A stretch of 64,000 nt of DNA, taken from contig JAUJPP010000003.1 in assembly GCA_030562195.1 (NCBI GenBank), positions 18,321,398-18,385,397 on the forward strand, written 5' to 3'. Made by a program: the position numbers and the translations under genes. This document shows, piece after piece, positions 1 through 10,495 of the stretch (positions are counted from its first letter, which is position 1; each line of letters starts with the position of its first letter). The notes beneath the pieces are model-generated. The model saw only the letters and a program-made list of their open reading frames with translations, was not told where the DNA came from and made no database searches. The DNA is from Nipponacmea schrenckii (lineage: Eukaryota > Mollusca > Gastropoda > Lottiidae).

Positions 1-232
1 TTTAGATCATGTAGACTCATGTTTCAAGAAAGCAAATACCATCTCCACACAAACTTATTATAATCATAACATAAATCTCACTTACATATTAATATTACTT
101 GTAATGATTATTAATATTGGTACTTCACAAATCGTAACAAATATCTTTATGAAAGAAACCACAAATGTTGACAAGTTAGTCGAGCTCACAATAAAGAATT
201 ATAAAAATATAATTTTTCTTTTCGTCTTGTAG

Positions 233-464
233 GAGTGGAAATGTGCTATCATTGGAGGAAGGTATACAAGAGGAAGCTATTCGTGTTCTGAAAGACAAGG
301 GGCATAATGTTGAAGCACCTCTTGTTGGTTATCAAAGATCTTTATTTGGAAGGGGCCATATTATTACCAAAGGAGAATGGTGGCGTGGTGATGAATCAAA
401 TGATAGCGACGTCTGGTGGGGAGGTTGTGATCCAAGAACAGACAGCTCCACAGTTGGCTATTAA
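233..464 (+). CDS. Gamma-glutamyltransferase (YwrD-type glutathione hydrolase), last exon
   Basis: This is the 3' terminal exon of a gene that begins before the window. A pyrimidine-rich tract and AG at 231-232 give the acceptor. The frame is set by one carried-over base and runs to a TAA at 462-464, giving about 76 residues. The peptide has the C-terminal signature of the gamma-glutamyltransferase family: a SLEEGI start, a GH pair, then FGRGHII, and a final GGCDPRTDSSTVGY, matching the family pattern G-G-S-DPR-x-DG-x-x-xGY near the end of the small subunit. Known family members cleave or transfer the gamma-glutamyl group of glutathione after autoprocessing at a Thr. That Thr and the large subunit lie outside the window. 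The spacing looks more like the YwrD-like subfamily than vertebrate GGT1. Family call fairly sure, subfamily less so. Confidence 0.8.
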
Positions 465-773
465 TAAATCATAATTACACTCTAACTGATACAGACCATA
501 TGAATTAAAGTCAACTTTACGTCCCTCATGCTGGGAATCAACTGTTCTCTCTGAAGAAAATTGTCTTTGGAAACCATGACTTGTCATAGATGTTGCTCTG
601 ACAGACGTCATCTTTGGTTACAGATAATTCCTATACGAATTTCAGACAAACAGATCCATAGAAATATTACCTTACCAAAATCTATGCAGAGAAGGCACAG
701 GCGCATCGCAGATATCCCCATGATTATGAACTAATTTCATTTCACCTTATACATGTACCATAGTATACTATGT

Positions 774-779
774 AATAAA
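774..779 (+). promoter_or_regulatory. Polyadenylation signal AATAAA for the GGT gene
   Basis: A canonical AATAAA lies about 310 bases after the stop codon of the terminal exon on the same strand. It would give a normal-length 3' UTR. Seen in sequence; use is inferred. Confidence 0.4.
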
Positions 780-1964
780 TATTAGGCAATCATATGGATC
801 AATATATATAATTATATATGTATCGCAGGATTTCGACCTTTAGAAATTGCAAATTGTGTGATATTTACGGAATCAGATGTAGATTACCTTACTAAATCTA
901 AACATCATGCGTAAAAATTAGATTTTTTTTGTCAGATGTAATGAAATATAATCGTCCTATTTGAAATTGTGTCAATAGTTCGAACCTTTAAGTTTTAATG
1001 AGGATAAAAAGTGATTTATTTATTTATTTATTATCTATTGTTGAGATCTCCATCCTTTGCAATGGTTTCCATTGTTAACAAAAACATTGTATGCTTTTCA
1101 CAAATAAATACTTTTCAATTAATTTTAGTTCTAACTTCACTTTTGTCGTATCGATTTAACAGTAAACTAAAAAAAAGACGCAATAACAAAAGAAAACAAA
1201 TGTAACACGGCCATATTGCAGTAAAACCTACACAACAATACACTGAGAACCTTGGAGAAAAACATTTCACAATCTAAGATGTCTCTCAATCGGCTATATA
1301 ATGTGGGGCAGGAGTTGGTTTTGAGGCTTGTAATTCTTGACTTACTGTAATGAAAAGATGATAATATTTTTTATTAAGGCAGAGTGTATTTATGTTTGTG
1401 GCGATTCGAAAGGGCGAACAATGAAATCATTCATTTGATCCGGTGGGTCGTAGGCGTAGTCTACGTATGAATACGAGTTCAAAAACCATTCCAATAAAAC
1501 CAATATAATATCGGTGACAAATAATAAATATTGATTAATTCATTATTGTCCAACTCCATTGATTGTTATGATTTAATTAGGAAAGATTAACTTATTTTAT
1601 TGTCATACTGCTGTCAGGCATGATCCATCATAAATCACAGTTCAATTTAGTTTGATACTAAACGAACGATATATTTGGCGTTTATAAAGTTAATGCTGAT
1701 TTTAAATTAAATTTCAAATGGAGAATACCGATAGACTTTAATATTAAATCAAAAAGAGAGTCACCGTCCAAACTTAAGTGTGGGCGACATTAAAAGATGG
1801 GATCAGGCAGTAAATTTTTGTGGTGATGGAACTGGACTGGTAGATTTTAAGGCATGTTCTTCTACATCTTAAGCACACTATAGGCATAGGCTCTTTAAAC
1901 ATGTAAACTGCCTGTGAATTACATCTACATTGTAAATAAGTAGAAGAACTTGATGCCCTTTTCA
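780..1964. other. Intergenic, no gene seen
   Basis: AT-rich spacer between the convergent GGT (+) and GPCR (-) genes. The open frames here are short, low-complexity and without splice or domain support. Confidence 0.5.
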
Positions 1965-4900
1965 TTACAACCATCTAATAGAAGTTTTACCTGTAATTGG
2001 GTTGGCCTCATTTAAACTAGTTCCAGTTTGAACTCGGTATGTAACTTGTGGGTCTAGAAACATAAAAGACATCTTTAAATAGCAAGATCAGGATTTACAA
2101 GTGTTTCGAGGGTAACGTACAGAAATAAATCATAATTGTCACTTCTAGTTCAGGCCAACACCTGGTTAAAACACGTTCATATAAATTCAAATCATTATAT
2201 TCAAAGACATATTTTCTAGTTAAGTATTTTGGTCTTCAGAAGTACTAGAAATGCACGAAAATTGCTTTATTAGTTCATAAATACCACAAACTACTTTCTA
2301 TATCTATATATCTGTATGTTCTATATATCTCAAGAGTCTAAAGAAGTGACGAGTCCTCATTTTAACCTTCAAACGGGAATAATTCTGGACACACACAAGT
2401 ATTACAATGTATCGTATTGTGTAAGGAAAGAATTGGAATGAGATTTTATCACAGTTGATGTAGATTTAAGAATATTATAAAAGAGATAATGAAGATCTTG
2501 AAAGAAAACATACTTGGTGTAATCTTGTTACGGCGTTTCAACAGAATACATCTAAAGGCTTCCGCGAAACCTTTCCTGAAATTTTCATTCAATCCACCAT
2601 ATAATATTGGGTTAATGGCGCTGTTAAAATAAGCCACATAAAGAGCGACATATTTTAATAAACTGACATAATCAGCCGGCTGAAAAGAGTTGGATCAACA
2701 ATTTAATATTATAAACAGTTTTACAAAGATTGCGTTTTAAGAACAACACTAGTTGTTGGAAAAAAAAGACTAATAAGAATTTGTTTATGGCTGAAAGCAG
2801 TCGCATAAGTTCATTAATGATGGTAACACGTCATTATTGAATACATTGCACTGCGTAAGAACAAGATACAGATTACTGAAACAATTAACAATAACAATAC
2901 TGATGCAAAATTGCTGCCATTTTGAAACAATATTGTACTTTTGACACAATACCCGTACAATAAGTATTGATCCACAAAGATCAAAGGGTGACGTCACATC
3001 TGTATTTTAACATACCTTAACAGTCTTTTCTCTAAATACATCCCACAATAGTAATACCTGTTGCGGTGTCCAGCAGACGATGAAAACTACTAATACTGCT
3101 ATCAACATCTTAATAACCTAGAAAATACACATCCTTATTTCTGTGGTTTTAAAGATTTCTATACAAAATCTTCCCGGGTTAAGCATATTTTTTTGCAACA
3201 AATTCCCGGGTTTGTACGCATGCGGCAAGTAATGTATTTCACTTAAATGGGATTGTTAATATCCTCTTCTGTCCAAAATTTTCCAACATGCTCTGTCTTA
3301 AACCTGAACAACATTCAAGTAATGAATTACTAGTTATGTAGTTCTACACATCTTTATAAAGTCGTAATTGTGTCACAGGGGCAATTTAATCACTAATTAG
3401 TGATTCAGCGCTTTCTTGATTATTTTAATACTCTTCCATCTACATGGCTGGAATTTTGTCAATGACATGACCTCAAATGACCACTCAGGTGGCAGAATGT
3501 GGGTGAATTTTATACGTCTTGTTTTCCTCTATATACACTGGCATTAACTTTACAATTTCCAATACGTTCCAACAGCAAGTACCATGTTTATTCTTTTTGC
3601 AACATTTAATAATAACAACTCTGTCTCTATCAGCCATCAGCCCAACTTGAAGATTCGGGAATGAGAAATGGTGACCTACATAAAATAAGAGACATAGGTC
3701 TCTATTATGTTCTCTTCAGAAACTAACGGATAATTTTTTTTATCATTACTCACCTTTCTTTTCGCTTTTTGCTGAGTTGCTGCAGTAGAAGTGATAACTA
3801 CCCCTGGTGTTTTTCTAACCAGTAATCGAACGGAGATAATGGTATAAGTTATTATCATTATGAATATTGGCAAGAAATACATTATACATCCTTCTATGAT
3901 GTAATATATTATTTTACCGGGCTCTGAAGTCTCACAATCAGTATTAATATAATATGTTGGCCATCTTTCCTCACACCAAACCTCGTGTCGATCTTTCCAT
4001 AACTGTATTCAAAATAAAATTTGTTGATGATTTCTTTTTTGTATGATCGCAAAATTAGATTTTAGGAAATAAATTCCTGGTGATGGTCACTGGATAGTCT
4101 TAATTCATTAAGACAAGCTCTTTATATACGCTAGTGCTAAATGAGATGTAGACAAAAGTCTTTCAGTTGACTTTAAGTCAGTGAACAGAAAAACGATGAT
4201 ATAGGAAGAAACTGTCAACGAAAAACTGCTTTCGAATAAAATGAAATTATTCGAGAAAAAGGTTTTGAGAACAAGAATAACTTTGTGTGCTTAACATGCT
4301 GTGTTAAAACTGAGCTACACTGAACTTACCTGTTGGTATTGTTTGCGGACAAATAAATGAGGTGTAGCTATAGCAATTGCCACCACCCAGTCGGCGATGA
4401 TTATACTTCCGGTTATAATTGGCGACCATTTTGGTTTAAATGGATGTACTATAGCTACATATCTTTCTATAGATATAACAGTTAGAGTCAATACACTGGA
4501 TGTTAGCGCCAAAACTGAAAAGAAAAAAAGAAATTATGCTTCTAATAATGCATAAATAAATTTCCGTTTACAGTCTTTAGATATTTCGTCGCTTTACTTC
4601 CTTCAAGCAACTTGCATATTTCACCATATTTATAAAATTTTTATAAGATACTTGAAAAATTAAATATTGGTGAAACGGCCCTCATGACGGAGTCCTCTGA
4701 ACACATGTCTACAATTTACAGTACAGTAACACTTTAATTAAAACATTAACAAGATATAACATGGACTGTACAAATTGGAAATTTAAAATGGTCGATTTTA
4801 GGTTATATGAATCTGAATGTGAAAGTCTTTCAATATATCATAGCCTCATTTGAATTGATTGACTTGAGGAAGGAAACAGACACTTGAATTACCAACTGGG

Positions 4901-5566
4901 GGATTCGGATCAATCGTTAAAATAAATCAATCAGATCTTTCCCAGTTGTCATCAATTGCCATTGGTATTTCATGTTCCAGCAACAAATGGGACCTTATCG
5001 TCGAGCTGAGCGATTCAAAAGTTGCAGGTTGTCTAATATAAATGTTTCATTTATTTCTACTGCGATATGGTCTGATGTCATCTAGGATGATCATGGGTAT
5101 AGTAGTGGCAGTTGCAATACATAATTATCTGGGAACTATGTTTGGATAAAAAAAAGTGAGCTATACCTTGTATAAAGTTGTTCACCTTACAAACCACTTC
5201 ACCAAATATCCACTCGGCCGAGATCTGATTTCCAACGTGAACCCACATACAAAATATTCCGACCATGATATCAGATACAGCTAGGTTTAATATCAGTATA
5301 TTGGTCGTTGTTCTCATCTTTTTGTTAAGTATAATTATCAGTATTACTATAGAGTTACCAACAATATCCAATACAAAGGCTATTAGATAGAATAAAACTT
5401 TTAGAAACATTTCCCAAGCTTCAACATCGCGTGGTAGTGATGGTGCCGATACTGATTTGGTAATATCGGCAGGAAGAGTAATCTCAGGAAATGGTTCGCC
5501 TGGAACACATTTTAGATCGCCAAGACCTGGAAGATTCGGCATTTCCCCAAAAAACCTAAATGTCAA
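1965..5566 (-). CDS. Rhodopsin-family neuropeptide receptor (orexin/QRFP/trissin-like), six exons
   Basis: Exons, 5' to 3' on the minus strand: 5566-5167, 4514-4330, 4002-3754, 3117-3016, 2679-2514 and 2053-1965. All junctions are GT..AG and the phases agree, giving 396 residues. Exon 1 has an extracellular N terminus, TM1 (GNS), TM2 (NLAVSD) and the W-x-FG loop before the TM3 Cys. Exon 2 has the end of TM3 with ERY in place of DRY, and TM4. Exon 3 has an extracellular loop with two Cys and TM5, ending in a VRKTPG stretch like the WGRQIPG region of orexin receptors. Exon 4 has TM6 with CWTP. Exon 5 has TM7 with NPILY and helix 8 with a Cys. The last exon is the tail. The protein should be a plasma-membrane receptor for a neuropeptide through a G protein; the ligand cannot be told. 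The start is uncertain: an AG just inside 5566 could be an acceptor from an upstream exon. Confidence 0.85.
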
Positions 5567-6313
5567 AAAATTGTCGTTATTTTCTGCCTATTACAAAGTC
5601 TTATCGTCTGAGGAAGACACTACGAAACTGTAAATTTCGAAGTTTGGCCTATGTCTATTACTGCTTTGTTGTAATCTAGGATTCAATGATCGTCAATTTA
5701 ACGATATATGATCAAATAAGATTCACATGGTTACGTTTTCGACGATTTACAACTGTCTAGTACTTCCTGAACATATTCAACAAAAGTGGAAGTCATCCGC
5801 TGGATAATACATACACGCTTCTGCTGGAAAAGAACGTACTTGTCATCTGCCTCCACCGCTAGATCTTAGTGTTACTTTTTACACTATCCTATATATTGAG
5901 CGTTGTGTATTTCGGTATTACATTATTTTCAGAAATAGTTTTATAATGCTACATGTTATGGTTCATGTAATAATTTTCACACTTACAATAGATTTTCCTA
6001 CAACATTATTGCAACATCACGCAATTGTAGAACTACTCACAGTAATAATTCTAGAAAAACTGATTTTGTGCACATATAAACTTTTCTATTACTCTAATTT
6101 CTAGATCCTCGGGGCTAATGGAACTATTGTAAATACAATCTAATCAGTTATTATGATTTATTAATCAAGATTTTTTTTTATGAATTAGTTTATTTTTCTT
6201 TGTCAATATTATAAATTAGATAGATAACTTATCGTCGTAATAGTTGAATGATCTTCTTAAAACCGGAATTGGAAAGTTTATGTATCTGAAGTAAACTTGA
6301 CCATTTTAAAGTG
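5567..6313. other. Region upstream of the GPCR, no gene seen
   Basis: AT-rich sequence between the GPCR first coding exon and the MITE. It could hold a non-coding first exon and promoter of the receptor gene, but I see no clear element. Confidence 0.4.
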
Positions 6314-7117
6314 TTAAGGTGGGCCTATGTCGGCTTGCGACGCTCCTCGATTGTCGGCATCTAGCTGGAACTGATAAAATCGTAGCGCTCATGTCGGCTG
6401 AGACGCTCCTCGACGGATCTGGACGGATACAGCGGCAACTGGTTTTCACTAATCGTAAGAGCGCTCATGTCTGCTGCGACTGTCTTCGACTCGTTCAGTT
6501 TTCGACGGCCATGTGACGTTGTAAGTTTTGTGTGTTCATTTTTAACTTTTTATTTAAAGTTTTGCAACGCTTCCTTGGTACTTCGACTACCTGTAGTCAT
6601 ATTTTAACCCCATATTTAAGTGTTGATATGATTATTTCACTCAATTCTCATGAAAAACTCGTTTAAATTAAGAACAACAACTTCATGAAATACTACACAA
6701 AAGATTAATTTAAAATTAATTTAATTTCGAGCTCGTCAGACCATTCATCAGCCTTCTTGACTTCTGCTTGACTTGAGATACTAACGCCACCAAGCAGGGA
6801 CTAAAATAAGCGCGCGTTGATTAGCTAATATCTACAACTCAGTTGCGTCGCGGAGTAGGTTTGACTCAGGTCGCTACGATCGCTTACGATCGTGGGCAAC
6901 TGCCTGGAACTCATAGGCCAGAGTAGAACATGCGCGACTCACTGGATCTGGCTGAATCTCATTTGCCGACAGTCGAAAGGAGGTTAGTTGCGTCGTAACC
7001 CATCTCAGGTCTGCAGGAACTATCAGCCTACCGTAGGCCGACAGTTGCGGCAACTGACTGGATCTGCCAGTTGCCGACAATCGAGGAGCGTCGCAAGCCG
7101 ACATAAATCCACCTTTA
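6314..7117. mobile_element. Non-autonomous DNA transposon (PIF/Harbinger-like MITE) with TTA target duplication
   Basis: The element spans 6317-7114. Its ends begin AGGTGG and are inverted repeats of about 50 bases with few mismatches; both contain a GTCGGCTTGCGACGCTCC core. TTA is present directly outside both ends (6314-6316 and 7115-7117), matching the 3-bp TWA duplication of PIF/Harbinger elements. The interior is richer in CG than the surroundings and contains further inverted copies of the CGACGCTCCTCGA-type motif, but no transposase. Open frames across it read through repeat DNA. Superfamily is inferred only from target size and ends. Confidence 0.75.
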
Positions 7118-7800
7118 GATATATGCTCGTTAATAAAATACAATATGGAATGTTTCGTCCTACTCATCAAAATAATATAATAGCAAACGCCATATACTGC
7201 TCAACTCTATATGATTAGAAATCGTTTACAAGGACGGGCATTTGCCTTACCTTTCATTTACCCACGTTCAGGATCTGTATAACAAAATGGTTACTTAAAA
7301 AAATAATTGAATATTAAACCTTTTAATAACATATTTAAAAAAAATACTCAAATGAAAATATACTTCAAAATGAAAAACCTTTCAATAAGATTAAAACTTG
7401 ACTTATTTCATCATTTTCATGTCGCTTTAACATTTGAAAAATGTAAAAGTAGAAATTTATGCATATAACCGCTAAATGGTAGTGTTAAAATCATCTAGAC
7501 CAAATTTTGCATTATGTGTTTTTATTAACTTACTAATGTGTTATTTTTTATAATTTCTTTGTTGTTTGAGATGACCAATCTATGTTTTTCATCTGTAAGG
7601 ACTAACGTAGCGTCATATCATTATTATTTATAGTTGTCAGTTATTGTTATTTTGTGTTAATAAAACTGTTTGTCTGTTGAAATTTATTCCACTACTTAAA
7701 ATTACTTAGTATTTTCACCTACATAGTTTATACCTAGGTGGAAAGTCTTATTTCAAAATTAAAGTTTTTAATTCATAATAAAAATCAAATTGCTGTCGTA
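7118..7800. other. AT-rich spacer, nothing recognised
   Basis: No splice-supported frame, repeat with clear ends, or RNA gene was seen. Confidence 0.4.
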
Positions 7801-7809
7801 CATAGCCAT

Positions 7810-8286
7810 ATATGGTTCAATTTGCTGTCATGTACTTGATCGCCGGAAGATAAATCTGTCCATTATTTACACATGTAATTGTGTATTTTAAAATAAATTG
7901 TACGTTGAAATAATACGTGATTTTTTGCGGTCGTGTGCATGGCCGCGGGAACTATATATTACATATATTTTATAAACAAATTGTAGGTTGAAAATCTGTC
8001 CATTCATGCACATGTACTTGTGTATTTTGAAACAAATTGTACGTGGAGTATTGTATATTTATTTCGTGGTCATGTACTTGACCCGCCGGAACATATATCT
8101 GTCCATTTGATACACATGTACTTGTGTATTTTTAGTATTTCAGACGAATTGTATATTGAGATATTATGTATTTTCGATTTTTTTTTTTTTTTTTTTTTTT
8201 CCAATGTATTGCCCCATGGGCTGAATGTGAGACAGGACCATGTCCTTGTGTATTGGGCCTAATTCTGACCCATGTAAAATAAAGAG

Positions 8287-8322
<36 letters not shown>

Positions 8323-8325
8323 GTA
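7810..8325 (+). repeat. Three diverged repeats ending in a retroposon-like 3' tail with (TTA)n
   Basis: Three diverged copies, roughly 100 to 140 bases each, start near 7827, 7929 and 8070. Each carries a CATGTACTTGA-CGCCGGAA block, then CTGTCCATT, ACATGTACTTGTGTATTTT and AAATTGTA. They run into a T tract (8178-8200), an AATAAAGAGT box and about 12 TTA units (8287-8322). A polyadenylation-like box followed by a short microsatellite is typical of the 3' end of non-LTR retroposons, so this may be the 3' UTR of a truncated LINE or a SINE. No coding remnant is present. Confidence 0.5.
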
Positions 8326-9070
8326 GACATTCGTTATTCTCATGGTTTGGGTCAAGGTATTCACAGCTTGACACTCTTAGATAAATTCTCCATTTTTGTT
8401 GAAAATGGTCAAATGGGAAGCAGTAGCCTACTAACCAAACAAATGTGATTGATCAAAGAGGAAGACATTGTGAAATGAAAGCCTTACAATATTTACCTGC
8501 CCTAATTGTCAATGACTAATTGTCAATGTCTCTTTTGACTGAATGATTATACGCAGCTTCATTGTGATTCACGTTCTATTGAGAGCGAAAAATCTTTCAA
8601 ACATTAGGGAGTGGATAGTTTTTATAGTTCATTATACGGTTTTATAATTCTCAATATAAATTATGTAAAAGTTTCTCAAACCATTCAAAGGATGATTTTC
8701 GTTTTTTACTGATAGTGATAGTATAAACTGTTTCTTCCATTTATTAAATAAGATTGTTTGAATTTTTACAGAATATAATTAAGATTATGTTGAGACTAAT
8801 GTTTATACCCAAAACCTAAATACAGAAAATATCAACCAATTGTTTCAAGCATATATGATATGAAGCACTATGTTATTATATTTTAAGTAGTTATTTGCTT
8901 CATTCTTCATGGCATGAAATACAGAAATGAGATTAGCAATCAAAGATATCAGAAGTAAGTTCTAGTTTCTACTAAAAAGAAATGATTTCTGAGCCATATT
9001 GTCGAAAAAATTGTTTGTGTGTACAGTTCAGAAACACTCGCCAACATTGATAATGGGTATTGTCCCAGTA
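8326..9070. other. Spacer, nothing recognised
   Basis: AT-rich sequence without a supported gene or defined repeat. Confidence 0.4.
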
Positions 9071-9075
9071 CAATT

Positions 9076-9890
9076 GTAAAGATTAGTAATGTAGAATCTC
9101 AGTTCGTAGGTCAACATGGTCGGTAAAGATTGGTAATGTAGGATCTCAGGTCAACATGGTCGATAAAGATTGGTAATGTAGGATCTCAGGTCAACATGGT
9201 TGGTAAAGATTGGTAATGTAGAATCTTAGTACGTAGGTCAACATGGTCGGTAAAGATTGGTAATGTGGAATCTCAGTACGTAGGCCAACATGGTCGGTAA
9301 AGATTGGTAATGTGAATTCTCAGTACGTAGGTCAACATGGTCGGTAAAGATTGGTAATGTGAATTCTCAGCTCTTAGGTCAACATGGTCGGTAAAGATTG
9401 GTAATGTGAATTCTCAGCTCTTAGGTCAACATGGTCGGTAAAGATTGGTAATGTAGAATCTTAGTACCTAGGTCAACATGGTCGGTAAAGATTGGTAATG
9501 TAGAATCTTAGTACGTAGGTCAACATGGTCGGTAAAGATTGGTAATGTGGAATCTCAGTACGTAGGCCAACATGGTCGGTAAAGATTGGTAATGTGGAAT
9601 CTCAGTACGTAGGTCAACATGGTCGGTAAAGATTGGTAATGTGAATTCTCAGCTCTTAGGTCAACATGGTCGGTAAAGATTGGTAATGTAGGATCTCAGT
9701 ACGTAGGTCAACATGGTCGATAAAGATTGGTAATGTAGAATCTCAGTACGTAGGTCAACATGGTCGGTAAAGATTGGTAATGTGGAATCTCAGTACGAAG
9801 GTCAACATGGTCGGTAAAGATTGGTAATGTAGGATCTCAAGTCAACATGGTCGGTAAAGATTGGTAATGTAGAATCTCAGTACGTAGGCC
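9076..9890. repeat. 47-bp minisatellite, 18 copies
   Basis: Eighteen tandem copies carry the core GGTAAAGATTGGTAATGT followed by ATCTCAG, TACGTAGG and TCAACATGGT. The full unit is 47 bases; the second and third copies use a short form of about 40 bases lacking TACGTAGG. Variants fall into classes (GGAATCTCAG, GAATTCTCAGCTCTT, GAATCTTAG) whose order partly recurs across the array. This indicates growth by duplication of several units at once. All frames are interrupted. No function is implied. Confidence 0.95.
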
Positions 9891-10404
9891 AAAAATAGGT
9901 AATCAGAATTGTATGTGATAATTGGGATAATGAAATGGTCGTTTCTATTGAGTGATAATTATATAATAATATATAACACAACTGGAGACGTTTGTCCTAG
10001 TTTGATATTCTAAAAGGATCTTCAGGATGTAGGATGCGAATGATAAATTTTGAAGAAAGATGTTTTCTTGTTTTCCTTATCCAATCTATAATATAAGATC
10101 AAATCGCAGTTATGATTTGTGGTACTGGGAAATATACCAAACCTTTTTCTCAATATCAATATATAAAATATCCAGCGAGATCCTATCAATAATAGATAAT
10201 AATGATTAAGCGAAGCTTTTATAAAAACAAGCGTATATTTTAAAAGGAGGTCGTCGTTTATGTGAATTATAAATAAAGTAGGACTAATAGGCGTGGTTTG
10301 ATGTAAAGGTGTTCCGCTCTATCTACCGTCTCGTTTATATATACTCCAATTATATAGTCAGATAAAGGCATTGATACAACGTCTACCTTTATAATCTCTC
10401 TCTT
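9891..10404. other. Spacer, nothing recognised
   Basis: AT-rich sequence between the minisatellite and the putative claudin-like promoter. Confidence 0.3.
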
Positions 10405-10495
10405 TATATATTTCGTTTTCGACAAGATTCACTGAAGGGAGATAGGTACAAGGTTTATGGATTTTATGAACTAAACTTCAAACTTCAGCCGCAAG
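10405..10495 (+). promoter_or_regulatory. Possible TATA box and 5' UTR exon of the claudin-like gene
   Basis: TATATA at 10405-10410 lies about 30 bases before a stretch ending in CGCAAG followed by GTAAGA, a good splice donor at 10496. The matching acceptor would be the TTTTTACAG ending at 14198, 26 bases before the claudin-like ATG. Both sites are canonical, and no other gene on this strand lies between them. The link is inference and could be wrong. Confidence 0.3.

Noticed and set aside
1774..1974. Separate small Cys/Ser-rich protein on the minus strand
   Set aside because: It overlaps the end of the receptor's last exon in another frame and has no domain or splice support of its own.
8164..8364. 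Open frame with poly-Asn/poly-Lys on the minus strand
   Set aside because: It is a translation of the TTA microsatellite and T tract.
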